Source: Pseudomonadota bacterium (lineage in GTDB: Bacteria > Pseudomonadota > Alphaproteobacteria > Sphingomonadales > Sphingomonadaceae). From it: 64,000 nucleotides of DNA. The DNA lies in assembly GCA_021849075.1 (NCBI GenBank), contig JAJZTH010000011.1, positions 35,485 to 99,484 on the forward strand. The letters are read 5' to 3'. Position 1 is the first letter of the stretch. Each line of letters starts with the position of its first letter. The notes below the pieces were generated by a model that was not told the origin of the DNA, did not search any database, and worked only from the letters and a program-made list of their open reading frames with translations. The position numbers and the translations under genes are program-made. Positions 11,216 through 23,109 of the stretch are shown here, in pieces.

Positions 11216-11243
11216 CTCAGATTATCATGGTAGGGCCAGAGTC

Positions 11244-12074
11244 TTAGCCGCCATGGACGGGTGCGCCCCAGCCGCCCCAGACATAGATGGCGACGAACAG
11301 GAACAGCCACACAACGTCAACGAAATGCCAGTACCAGGCGGCGGCTTCGAACCCGAAATGCTGGCGCGGGGTGAAGTGCCCCTTATAGGCGCGGACCAGA
11401 TTGACGATCAGGAAGATGGTGCCGACCAGAACGTGAAAACCGTGGAAGCCGGTCGCCATGTAGAAGGCCGAGCTGTACGGATTGCCGCCGAAATCGAAGG
11501 GCGCATGGGCATATTCATATGCCTGGATGCACGAGAAGATCGCGCCCAGGATGATGGTGCACCACAGCCCCTTGATCAAGCCATCGCGATCGCCATGGAT
11601 CAGCGCATGATGCGCCCAGGTGACGGTGGTGCCCGAACAGAGCAGGATCAGCGTGTTGAGCAGGGGCAGTTCGAAGGCGTTCATCACCTCCACGCCCTTT
11701 GACGGGAACAGTCCTTCGATCGGCGCGAGGGCGCTGGGGAACAGAGCGAAGTCGAAGAAGGCCCAGAACCAGCCGACGAAGAACATCACTTCCGACGCGA
11801 TGAACAGGATCATCCCATAGCGCAGATGAAGCTGCACCACCGGCGTATGATCGCCGGCATGGGCTTCGGCGATCACATTGCCCCACCAGCTGAAGAAGGT
11901 GAAAAGCACGCCGCCAAGCCCGAGCAGGAAAATCCAGCCACCACCCGGCCCCATCGCGTCGGGATGCATCCACATGATGGCGCCCAGCGCCATGACCAGC
12001 GCAGACATGGAGCCGAAGAACGGCCAGATGCTGGGGGGAAGGATATGATAATCGTGATTCTTCGCGCCTGCCAT
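11244..12074 (-). CDS. ctaE: Cytochrome c oxidase subunit III
   Basis: NHDYHILPPSIWPFFGSMSALVMALGAIMWMH...GFHGFHVLVGTIFLIV...WYWHFVDVVWLFLF. Confidence 0.96.
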   Translation of the reverse strand: MAGAKNHDYHILPPSIWPFFGSMSALVMALGAIMWMHPDAMGPGGGWIFLLGLGGVLFTFFSWWGNVIAEAHAGDHTPVVQLHLRYGMILFIASEVMFFVGWFWAFFDFALFPSALAPIEGLFPSKGVEVMNAFELPLLNTLILLCSGTTVTWAHHALIHGDRDGLIKGLWCTIILGAIFSCIQAYEYAHAPFDFGGNPYSSAFYMATGFHGFHVLVGTIFLIVNLVRAYKGHFTPRQHFGFEAAAWYWHFVDVVWLFLFVAIYVWGGWGAPVHGG

Positions 12075-12109
12075 AACCGTCTTCCCTGCTCCTGTTCTTT
12101 ATCCTTTGC

Positions 12110-12685
12110 TTAGCTTGCCTTCTTCCCCTGCTCAACAGGGTAGAAAGTGTAGCTGAGCGTTATCTCTTGCGTATCGCGATTGTCCGGGTCGTCCAGGATT
12201 TTCGGATCGACATAATAGAGGACGGGCATGCGCACCTCCTCGCCGGGCTGCAATGTCTGCTGGGTGAAGCAGAAACACTGTATTTTGGTGAAATAGGCCC
12301 CCGCCTGCGTAGGGGTGACGTTGAAGCTGGCGGTGCCGGTGACGGGCTTGTCCGACATGTTCTTGGCAACGAAGATCGCCATGTCCTTCGCCCCCACCGT
12401 GACCGTATCGGTCGGATGTTCGGGATAGAATTGCCACGGCATGCCCGGCTGGACGTTCGAATCAAAGCGGATCGACAAAGTGTGGCCGGTCGCGACCCTG
12501 ACGCTGCTCGACGCTTCCGCCCGGCGCGTGGTGCCGCCGAAACCAGTCTGTTCGCAAAAGATGCGATAGAGCGGGACCGAGGCGAAGCCCAGGCCCAGCA
12601 TGGCCAGCCCCACCAGCGCCATCGTCACCAAAGTCCGGCGGTTGCGCCGGTCACGGTCGAAAGGCGAAGGCGGGAGCGTGGCCAT
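12110..12685 (-). CDS. ctaG: Cytochrome c oxidase assembly protein CtaG/Cox11
   Basis: VPLYRIFCEQTGFGGTTRRAE; IQCFCFTQQTLQPGEEVRMPVLYYVDP copper-ligand region. Confidence 0.95.
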   Translation of the reverse strand: MATLPPSPFDRDRRNRRTLVTMALVGLAMLGLGFASVPLYRIFCEQTGFGGTTRRAEASSSVRVATGHTLSIRFDSNVQPGMPWQFYPEHPTDTVTVGAKDMAIFVAKNMSDKPVTGTASFNVTPTQAGAYFTKIQCFCFTQQTLQPGEEVRMPVLYYVDPKILDDPDNRDTQEITLSYTFYPVEQGKKAS

Positions 12686-12822
12686 CAGATAGTGTGGCTC
12701 GCGCCGATCTTCGCCAAAGTGATGGCGAAGAAGAGGATGGCGAGGAAGCCGAGCAACAGGCCGGTGACGATTGCGCGCGACTTTTGCCGGGCGCGGATCT
12801 GATCCTGATCTTCCGGCGTCAT
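12685..12822 (-). CDS. Short single-TM protein of the cta cluster (45 aa; CoxF-like position)
   Basis: Not in supplied ORF track (<60 aa). Reverse strand reads [45 protein letters not shown]; start overlaps ctaB stop (ATGA) and stop overlaps ctaG start (TGATG). Confidence 0.85.
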   Translation of the reverse strand: MTPEDQDQIRARQKSRAIVTGLLLGFLAILFFAITLAKIGASHTI

Positions 12823-13754
12823 GCCAGCAACCAGCGGTCGACGACCACCGCCCCGAACATCAGGAAAAGATAGAGGATCGAATATTTGAACAGCCGCCGT
12901 TCCGCCGTCATGCGGGCGGGGTCGGTTTCACGGCTGCGATAGACCTGAAAGGCCAGCGCCACGAACAGACCGGTGCCGGCAAGGGCAACCGTGCCATAGA
13001 TTGCGCCGGTCAGGCGCATGAGGACGGGGGCCAGCGCGGCGGCGGCCATGATCGCAGTGTAGAGCCATATCTGGCGGCGCGTGGCCCGTTCGCCCGCGAC
13101 CACAGGCAGCATCGGGATGCCGGCGGCGGCATAATCGGGGCGCACGAACAAGGCGAGCGCCCAGAAATGCGGCGGCGTCCAGAAAAAGGTCAGCATGAAC
13201 AGCGCAACCGGCAGCGCACCGATATCGCCCGTCACCGCCGCCCAGCCGATGATCGGCGGAAAGGCGCCGGCCGCGCCGCCGATGACGATGTTCTGCGCCG
13301 TCCGGGGCTTCAGCCAGATGGTGTAGATGAAGACGTAGAAGAGGATCGAGACGGTCAGGACGGCGGCGGCGAGCCAGTTGGTCGCGACGCCCATCAGCAA
13401 TACCGAGAAGAAGGAGAGGCCGACGCCGAAATGCAGCGCCGCCTGCCGGTCCATGCGGCCGGCGGGCAGCGGACGGTTGGCGGTGCGCTTCATCTTCGCG
13501 TCGATGTCCGCTTCCCACCACTGGTTCAATGTGGCGGCCGCGCCCGCGCCGAGCGCGATGCACAGGATGGCGGTGAAGGCGAGGACGGGGTGGATATGGC
13601 CGGGCGCGGCAAGCAGGCCGCACAGGCCCGTGAAGACGACCAGCGTCATCACCCGCGGCTTCGTCAACGCGACGAAATCGCGCCAATGAGCGGGCATCGC
13701 GGGCGTCGCCACCCCGGACATGATCGGCGTACTGGCCATAAACTCCTCTTGCAT
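12819..13754 (-). CDS. ctaB: Protoheme IX farnesyltransferase (heme O synthase)
   Basis: UbiA-type motifs: [36 protein letters not shown]; may start at MASTPIMSG. Confidence 0.95.
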   Translation of the reverse strand: MQEEFMASTPIMSGVATPAMPAHWRDFVALTKPRVMTLVVFTGLCGLLAAPGHIHPVLAFTAILCIALGAGAAATLNQWWEADIDAKMKRTANRPLPAGRMDRQAALHFGVGLSFFSVLLMGVATNWLAAAVLTVSILFYVFIYTIWLKPRTAQNIVIGGAAGAFPPIIGWAAVTGDIGALPVALFMLTFFWTPPHFWALALFVRPDYAAAGIPMLPVVAGERATRRQIWLYTAIMAAAALAPVLMRLTGAIYGTVALAGTGLFVALAFQVYRSRETDPARMTAERRLFKYSILYLFLMFGAVVVDRWLLA

Positions 13755-13868
13755 CGGCCGCGCCCCATACAGGCATGGGCCGATTCCGGCAAATGGACAG
13801 ACGGTCCTACCCCGGAACGCCTGCTTTTTGCGCGGGCGCGCCCGGCCGGAACCGGGCGCTGTATCGCA

Positions 13869-16561
<2,693 letters not shown>

Positions 16562-16851
16562 AGCGTCTTCGTACCCCTAACCCCTTGGCGCCGCTGCAAC
16601 GAAGACGCACTTGATGTGCGCTATATCCCTCGCCCGTTCGGTTCTGTCGCGGCTTATAGGCAGGCTTGCCCCATGCCTCAAGCACAGATGGAGCAGATTT
16701 TCTTCGCTGTTGCAACGCTTCCCCTGCCCGCCTATTCGGCAGGCTCCGCGCACAGGGGCGCGATCATGGCGGACCGGAAGGGATGCCGTGCGGACTGGGT
16801 GGCGAACCGGGCCGAATGGCGCGGGATCGCCCGACATGGATAATGGACGGC

Positions 16852-17433
16852 ATGACGGACGAAGAAGTTTTGGCGGAATTCCGGGCGGCGGGGGCGCTGC
16901 TCGAAGGACATTTCATCCTGTCGTCGGGCCGCCGCAGCGCCAATTATCTGCAATGCGCGCGCGTGCTGATGAATGCGGAGCGTGCCGGCAAGCTGGCCCG
17001 CGCCACCGTGCAGAAGCTGCCCCGCGAATTGCGGCAGGAAATCGATCTGGTCGTGTCGCCCGCCATGGGGGGCCTGATCATCGGCCATGAAATCGGCCGC
17101 GCGCTGGACAAGGACGCAGTATTCCTGGAACGGCCGGAGGGCTTTTTCGAGCTGCGCCGCGGCTTCACCATCACGCCGGGGCAGAAGGTGCTGATGGTCG
17201 AGGACGTCGTGACCACCGGCCTGTCGTCGCGTCAGGCGATCGAAGCGGTCGAGAAGGAAGGCGGCATCGTCATCGCCGAAGCGGCGCTGGTCGACCGTTC
17301 GGCCGGCGAGGTCGATCTGGGCGTGCCTTTCTATCCGCTCGTCTCCATCAACTTCCCGGTCTATGACCAAGACGCCGTTCCGCCCGAACTGGCGGCGGTG
17401 CCCGCAATCAAGCCCGGCAGCCGGAAGCAGTAA
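16852..17433 (+). CDS. pyrE: Orotate phosphoribosyltransferase
   Basis: [54 protein letters not shown] motif. Confidence 0.94.
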   Translation: MTDEEVLAEFRAAGALLEGHFILSSGRRSANYLQCARVLMNAERAGKLARATVQKLPRELRQEIDLVVSPAMGGLIIGHEIGRALDKDAVFLERPEGFFELRRGFTITPGQKVLMVEDVVTTGLSSRQAIEAVEKEGGIVIAEAALVDRSAGEVDLGVPFYPLVSINFPVYDQDAVPPELAAVPAIKPGSRKQ

Positions 17434-17435
17434 CG

Positions 17436-18164
17436 ATGACCACGCCCCTTCGCCTTGGCGTCAATATCGACCATGTGGCGACCATCCGCAACGCGCGGGG
17501 GGGCGAACATCCCGACCCGGTCAAGGCCGCCCTGCTGGCGGTGAAGGCCGGGGCGAACGGCATCACCGCGCATCTGCGCGAGGATCGCCGCCATATCCGC
17601 GACGCCGACATCGCCATGCTGATGGCGGCGCTGGACGTGCCGCTCAATCTGGAGATGGCGGCGACGCAAGAGATGCTGGACATTGCGCTGCGCCACAAGC
17701 CGCATGCCTCCTGCATCGTGCCGGAAAAGCGCGAGGAGCGCACGACCGAGGGCGGACTGGACGCCGCCGGGCAATATGAGGCGCTGAAGCCGATCGTGAC
17801 GGCGCTGAACGAGGCCGGCATTCGCGTCAGCCTGTTCATCGAGGCGGACGCTGCGCAGATCGACGCGGCGATCCGACTGGGCGCGCCAGTGGTGGAGTTT
17901 CATACCGGCGCCTATGCGCATCTGACCGGCGAGGCGCGCGCGGTAGAACTGCGCAAAATCGCCGACGCCGCCGCGCTGGCGGCCAAGAATGGCATCGAAC
18001 CCCATGCCGGCCACGGCCTGACCTTCGACAATGTCGCGCCGATCGCCGCCATCCCGCAGATCGCCGAACTCAATATCGGCCATTTCCTGATCGGCGAGGC
18101 GATCTTCGGCGGGCTGGAGGCCAGCATTCGGGAGATGCGGCGGCAGATGGATCTGGCGCGGTGA
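17436..18164 (+). CDS. pdxJ: Pyridoxine 5'-phosphate synthase
   Basis: [41 protein letters not shown]. Confidence 0.97.
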   Translation: MTTPLRLGVNIDHVATIRNARGGEHPDPVKAALLAVKAGANGITAHLREDRRHIRDADIAMLMAALDVPLNLEMAATQEMLDIALRHKPHASCIVPEKREERTTEGGLDAAGQYEALKPIVTALNEAGIRVSLFIEADAAQIDAAIRLGAPVVEFHTGAYAHLTGEARAVELRKIADAAALAAKNGIEPHAGHGLTFDNVAPIAAIPQIAELNIGHFLIGEAIFGGLEASIREMRRQMDLAR

Positions 18165-18165
18165 T

Positions 18166-18335
18166 TCCTCCCCGGCACGGGGAGGGTCGAAGCGAGTCAC
18201 GCGCCTCGCTTCGACGCGACGCGCAGCGTCGTGGTGGAGGGGGTGAGCCTCTTGGCGCGCTCCATCGCATTGTTCCGCCTGCCCCCTCCACCACCAGCTT
18301 CGCTGGCGGTCCCCCTCCCCTTGCAGGGGAGGAGA
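18166..18335. repeat. GC-rich intergenic inverted-repeat element
   Basis: cctcccc...ggggagg, gtggtggaggggg ... ccccctccaccac, cagcttcgctgg; non-coding between pdxJ and acpS. Confidence 0.65.
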
Positions 18336-18336
18336 A

Positions 18337-18738
18337 ATGATCATCGGCCTCGGTTCCGATCTGTGCAATATCGAGCGTATCCAGAATTCGCTCGATCGCT
18401 TTGGCGAGCGGTTCGTGCAGCGCGTCTTTACTGAAGCCGAGCAGGCCAGGGCGGAGCGCCGGCCCTTTACCAAGGCAGGGACGCTGGCCAAGCGCTTCGC
18501 CGCCAAGGAGGCTTTTTCCAAAGCCGTCGGCACCGGATTCAAGGCAGGCGTCTTCATGAAGGATATCGGCGTCGTCAACGCGCCGTCGGGCGCGCCCACG
18601 CTGGCGCTGACCGGCGGGGCGCTCAAGCGGCTGGAATCGATGGTGCCGGCGGGGCACAGGCCGGTCATTCATCTGACGCTCACCGACGATCATCCATGGG
18701 CGCAAGCCTTCGTCATCATCGAAGCCCTGCCCCTGTGA
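18337..18738 (+). CDS. acpS: Holo-[acyl-carrier-protein] synthase
   Basis: [52 protein letters not shown]. Confidence 0.96.
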   Translation: MIIGLGSDLCNIERIQNSLDRFGERFVQRVFTEAEQARAERRPFTKAGTLAKRFAAKEAFSKAVGTGFKAGVFMKDIGVVNAPSGAPTLALTGGALKRLESMVPAGHRPVIHLTLTDDHPWAQAFVIIEALPL

Positions 18739-19655
18739 CTTCTTCCTCCGACGATTCCAACGAAAGCCTGCCCGTGACGGCCATCGACCTGCCTGACGAC
18801 CAGACCGCCCCGCAAGCCCCGGAGCCGGCGGAGACGAAATCCCCGGTCAACTGGTGGCATGAGGCAAAGAGCATCACGCTGCTGATCCTGGCGGTGCTGG
18901 CATTTCACAGCTTCGTCGCCAAGCCTTTCTATATCCCGTCCGAATCGATGATGCCGGTGCTGCTGACCGGCGACCGGCTGGTGGTCAGCAAATTCCCCTA
19001 TGGCTGGTCCTATGTCTCGCCCAGCTTCCACCCCCTGCCCTTCCTGAAGGGGCGCATATTGGGCCGGCTGCCCGAACGCGGCGACATTGTGATCGTATCG
19101 CCGCAGAACCGCCGCGAGGACTATATCAAGCGCGTCATCGGCCTGCCCGGCGACATTATCGAGGTGCGCGGCGGACAGGTGATCCTGAACGGCGTGGCGG
19201 TGCCGCAAAAGACGCTGAAGCCCCTGATGCTGCCGGTGGACGGCAATGCCCCCTGCCCGCCGCTGCAATTCCCCGGCGCGCTGGTGACGGGCAAGGATGG
19301 CAAGGAATATTGCGAACTGCCGGTGCGGCAGGAAATCCTGCCCAATGGCAAAACCTATGTCACGATCGACATGGGGCCGAGCGCGCTCGACTGGTATGGT
19401 CCGGTGCGGGTGCCGGAAAATCATGTCTTCCTGATGGGCGACAATCGCGACAACAGCGCCGACAGCCGCGCGCCGCTGGAGGAAAATGGGCTGGGCGGCC
19501 CGGTGCCGTTCGAGGCGATCGGCGGGCGCGCCGAATTCATTACCTTCAGCCTGGACGGCGACGCCACATGGAACCCGCTGACATGGCTTCATGCCTTCCG
19601 CAGCGGCCGGGCGGGGAACAGCCTGCGCCCGCAAAGCGTTGCCCCGCCGAAATGA
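18735..19655 (+). CDS. lepB: Signal peptidase I
   Basis: GTG start overlapping acpS stop (GTGA); [50 protein letters not shown]. Confidence 0.95.
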   Translation: MTSSSDDSNESLPVTAIDLPDDQTAPQAPEPAETKSPVNWWHEAKSITLLILAVLAFHSFVAKPFYIPSESMMPVLLTGDRLVVSKFPYGWSYVSPSFHPLPFLKGRILGRLPERGDIVIVSPQNRREDYIKRVIGLPGDIIEVRGGQVILNGVAVPQKTLKPLMLPVDGNAPCPPLQFPGALVTGKDGKEYCELPVRQEILPNGKTYVTIDMGPSALDWYGPVRVPENHVFLMGDNRDNSADSRAPLEENGLGGPVPFEAIGGRAEFITFSLDGDATWNPLTWLHAFRSGRAGNSLRPQSVAPPK

Positions 19656-19678
19656 TTTGACGAAAGGGGCACAGGGTT

Positions 19679-20761
19679 TTGAGCGAGCAGCAGCATGTCG
19701 AGAAACCCGGTCCCAGCGAAGTCCGCAGCCCCCTTGTCCAGCATGAACTGAAGCGCGCCGGCGTCTGGTTCGCGCTCGCCATCGCCATCGCCCTGGTGGT
19801 GGTGCTGGCGCAGCCGCTGATGCTGGTGATGGGCGCGCTGGTGCTGGCGACGATGATGGACGGCGGGACGCGCCTGCTGGGCCGGGTGCTGCCGATCGGG
19901 CGCGGATGGCGGCTGACCATGGTGCTGCTGGGGGCGGTCGCCTTCCTCGTCTATACTTTCTACCTCACCGGATCGAGCCTGGCGGCGCAGGCACAGGCGA
20001 TGCGCACGATCGTCGAGGCGCAGGTCACGCGGATCGGCGGCTGGATGCAGCAGATGGGCATCACCACCACGCCAGACGACCTCAAGAGCCTGGCCAGTCA
20101 GGCGATGAGCAGCATGGGGCGGGTGACGGCGGCGGTCGGAACGGCCGTGGGGGCGATCACCAGCGCGGTCATGATGCTGGTGCTGGCGATCTTCATCGCG
20201 GTCGAGCCAAAACTCTATGAACGCGGCGTCGCCTGGATGTTGCCGATGGAAAAGCGCGCCCATTTCTACAGCATCGCCGACAAGATGGGCTGGACGCTGC
20301 GACGACTGATGTTCGGGCGGATCATCGGCATGGCGGTGGAGGGCGTGGGCACATGGCTGTTGCTGTGGGCCGGCGGCGTACCGATGGCGGGGCTGCTGGG
20401 CATATTGACCGGCCTGTTCGCCTTCCTGCCCAATATCGGATCGATCCTGTCGGGCGCGCTGATCATCCTGGTCGGCTTTTCGGGCGGCACCAATACCGGT
20501 CTCTATGCCTTTGGCGTCTATATGGCGGTGCAGATCGTCGACGGGTATCTGATCGTGCCGATGGTGGCCAAGCGCGCCACCGACCTGGCCCCCGCACTGG
20601 TGCTGGCGGCGCAGATATTGTTCGGCGCGCTGTTTGGCATCATGGGCCTGTTTCTGGCCGATCCGATCGTGGCGATGATCAAAGTCTATCTGGAAGAACG
20701 ATCAAAAGCGCTGGCCGGCGGAGGCGAAGACCCACAACGGCACAGCGATGATATGCAATAA
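19679..20761 (+). CDS. AI-2E family (PerM/UPF0118) transporter
   Basis: Multiple TM segments; LTGLFAFLPNIGSILSGALIILVG...VDGYLIVPMVAKRATDLAPALVL; TTG start. Confidence 0.88.
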   Translation: MSEQQHVEKPGPSEVRSPLVQHELKRAGVWFALAIAIALVVVLAQPLMLVMGALVLATMMDGGTRLLGRVLPIGRGWRLTMVLLGAVAFLVYTFYLTGSSLAAQAQAMRTIVEAQVTRIGGWMQQMGITTTPDDLKSLASQAMSSMGRVTAAVGTAVGAITSAVMMLVLAIFIAVEPKLYERGVAWMLPMEKRAHFYSIADKMGWTLRRLMFGRIIGMAVEGVGTWLLLWAGGVPMAGLLGILTGLFAFLPNIGSILSGALIILVGFSGGTNTGLYAFGVYMAVQIVDGYLIVPMVAKRATDLAPALVLAAQILFGALFGIMGLFLADPIVAMIKVYLEERSKALAGGGEDPQRHSDDMQ

Positions 20762-20831
20762 GGGAACGTCCGGCCTGTCCCGCGCATTTTCAACATGATA
20801 ATCTAAGCTACCATGTGAGAGGAGTCGCGCG

Positions 20832-21170
20832 ATGGGCATTCATCTGGACAAAGAAAAGAAACTGCATTTCGATCTGACCAATGTCGGCATGCGCGCGCAG
20901 GCGACGGCGGTCGGCATGTTGCAGATATGTATAGAATTGCGCCGGGCCGGCGTGCTGGATGACGCCGCGATCGAGCGAATCAAATGCGCCATCGCCTGCG
21001 ACATCGAAGTGTCGGCGCCGCGATCGGTCGCCAATGCGGAATATCGCCGCGACATCAAGGCCCGGCTCGACAAGCTGTTCGCCGGCGAAGAGAAGATCGG
21101 CAGCGCCGACGCGCTGGCCTTTGGCGCCAGTGCGAGTGACGATCAGACCAGCTGTCAGGGACACGCCTGA
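20832..21170 (+). CDS. Hypothetical protein
   Basis: 112 aa ORF, good upstream purine-rich region (gagaggag), followed by terminator. Confidence 0.65.
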   Translation: MGIHLDKEKKLHFDLTNVGMRAQATAVGMLQICIELRRAGVLDDAAIERIKCAIACDIEVSAPRSVANAEYRRDIKARLDKLFAGEEKIGSADALAFGASASDDQTSCQGHA

Positions 21171-21196
21171 CTTATTCATCCAAAGCCGGGACCATG

Positions 21197-21226
21197 AAAA
21201 AAGGGGCCGGCAAGCGGCCCCTTTTT
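21197..21226. terminator. Bidirectional rho-independent terminator
   Basis: aaaaaaggggccg-gcaag-cggcccctttttt between convergent genes. Confidence 0.85.
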
Positions 21227-21278
21227 CAATCGGTCTGACGGAGCGGACGGGCCGCCCCTTGCCCACTGGCTTTGTGGA

Positions 21279-21839
21279 TCAGTTACCCGCTTGCGGCGCA
21301 GCGCCCTGCTGCATTTGCATCTGCTGCTGCAACTGCATCAGTTCCGCCTTGGACTTGAAATCGTGCAAGGTGACGTCGAACACCAACACCGAACCACCCG
21401 GGATCGGACCGTTATCGGCATCGCCATAGCCAAGCTGCGGCGGAATCCAGAGGCGGTACTTGCCGCCCTTCTTCATCTTTTGCAGCCCTTCGGAGAAGCC
21501 AGGCACCACGCCGTCGATCGGCATGGGCGCCTGCGGATTCTCGTCGAACACGGTGCCGTCGAGCAGCGCGCCCTTATAGCCCACCAGCGCGACATCGGCC
21601 GGAGTCGGGCTGGCGCCCGACCCTTCTTCCAGCACCTTATACTGCAATCCCGATTCGGTCGTCACGACGCCGTCTTCATGCGCGTTGCTGGCCAGAAAGG
21701 CGGTCGGCGATGCGGCGACATGCTGCTGCCCCGCCCAGGCGAGACCACCAGCCGCCAGCGCAATAACGGCGACGCCGATCCAGAGCCGGGTCAACGACCC
21801 CTTGGCGATGGGACGAAGGGGGACAGCCGTCGTGGACAT
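21279..21839 (-). CDS. FKBP-type peptidyl-prolyl cis-trans isomerase
   Basis: GLQYKVLEEGSGASPTPADVALVGYKGALLDGTVFDEN...WIPPQLGYGD. Confidence 0.93.
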   Translation of the reverse strand: MSTTAVPLRPIAKGSLTRLWIGVAVIALAAGGLAWAGQQHVAASPTAFLASNAHEDGVVTTESGLQYKVLEEGSGASPTPADVALVGYKGALLDGTVFDENPQAPMPIDGVVPGFSEGLQKMKKGGKYRLWIPPQLGYGDADNGPIPGGSVLVFDVTLHDFKSKAELMQLQQQMQMQQGAAPQAGN

Positions 21840-21918
21840 GGCGATGAATCTCGCAATTAAGGGCAGGGAATCGGCAGAAAACGGGGTCGCCGCGTGGCTA
21901 CCCCGTCAAAACAGCGTC

Positions 21919-22125
21919 TTAACGGACGCCGTCGCGCTCGGCGCGCTTGCGCTCCATCTTGCGAGCGCGGCGGACAGCGGCAGCCTTTTCACGGGCGCGC
22001 TTTTCCGACGGCTTCTCATAGTGGCGACGCAGCTTCATTTCGCGATACACGCCTTCACGCTGCAGCTTCTTCTTGAGCGCGCGGAGGGCCTGGTCGACAT
22101 TATTGTCGCGAACGATGATCTGCAT
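21919..22125 (-). CDS. rpsU: 30S ribosomal protein S21
   Basis: [56 protein letters not shown]; the track's 315-aa ORF only extends it artificially. Confidence 0.97.
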   Translation of the reverse strand: MQIIVRDNNVDQALRALKKKLQREGVYREMKLRRHYEKPSEKRAREKAAAVRRARKMERKRAERDGVR

Positions 22126-22350
22126 AAGTCCGTCAATCTCCAATCGAAAACGAGCGGTTCGCCGGGACATACAGTCCTTCCCGACGGCCCGACCGAATAG
22201 CAAAGCCAGTGAGTCGTCGCAGGTTGCCCTGCGCCATGTGGGCGGCGCCCTACCAGTGGAGTGGGGCAAATTCAACCCAAAAGGCCCCGATCTCGACTTT
22301 TGCGGCGCATGAACCGATAGTGGCGCGATAAAAGACACAGGAGGATCGCC

Positions 22351-23109
22351 ATGGCAACAGCCGCTCGCCGCCCGGATATGGCCCCGCAGGAATGGGAGGC
22401 GCGCCAGCAACTGGCCGCCTGTTACCGCATCTTCGACCATCTGGGCTGGTCGGAACTCATCTACAACCACATCACGCTGCGGGTGCCGGGGGAGGAGGAC
22501 GCCTTTCTGATCAACCCCTTCGGCCTTGGTTATCATGAGGTGACGGCGTCCAACCTGGTCAAGATCGACATCGACGGCCATGTGCTGGACGGCAGCCCCT
22601 ATCCCGTCAATCGCGCCGGCTTCACGCAGCACAGCGTTTTCCACCGGCATCTGCCCGACGCCCATTGCATCATCCATACCCACACGACAGCCGGCATGGC
22701 GGTGAGCGCCTGCGCGGAGGGACTGCGGCCGATCAGTTTCTATGCCGCCGCCTTCATCGGCCACATCGCCTATCATGATTTCGAAGGGGTCACGATTCGG
22801 GCCGAAGAAGGCGACAGGCTGATCGCGCATCTGGGCAACCGGCGCGTCATGATGCTGCGCAATCATGGCACGCTGGTGATGGCGTCCACCCTGCCCGAGG
22901 CGTTTCTAAAGCAATGGCTGCTTCAGCGCGCCTGCGAAGTGCAGGTGGCGGCGGGATCGGCCGGAACCCCGGTCCATATCCCGCCCGAGGTGATCGCCGT
23001 GCATCAGCGCGATCTGGCGGGGGTGCAATTGCCGGTCGGGCCGGGCGTGCCCGATTTCCAGTCGCTGGTGCGGGTGATCGACCGGATCGACAAGAGTTGG
23101 CGGGATTAG
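22351..23109 (+). CDS. Class II aldolase/adducin family protein
   Basis: [16 protein letters not shown]...[16 protein letters not shown]...MLRNHGTLV. Confidence 0.92.
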   Translation: MATAARRPDMAPQEWEARQQLAACYRIFDHLGWSELIYNHITLRVPGEEDAFLINPFGLGYHEVTASNLVKIDIDGHVLDGSPYPVNRAGFTQHSVFHRHLPDAHCIIHTHTTAGMAVSACAEGLRPISFYAAAFIGHIAYHDFEGVTIRAEEGDRLIAHLGNRRVMMLRNHGTLVMASTLPEAFLKQWLLQRACEVQVAAGSAGTPVHIPPEVIAVHQRDLAGVQLPVGPGVPDFQSLVRVIDRIDKSWRD

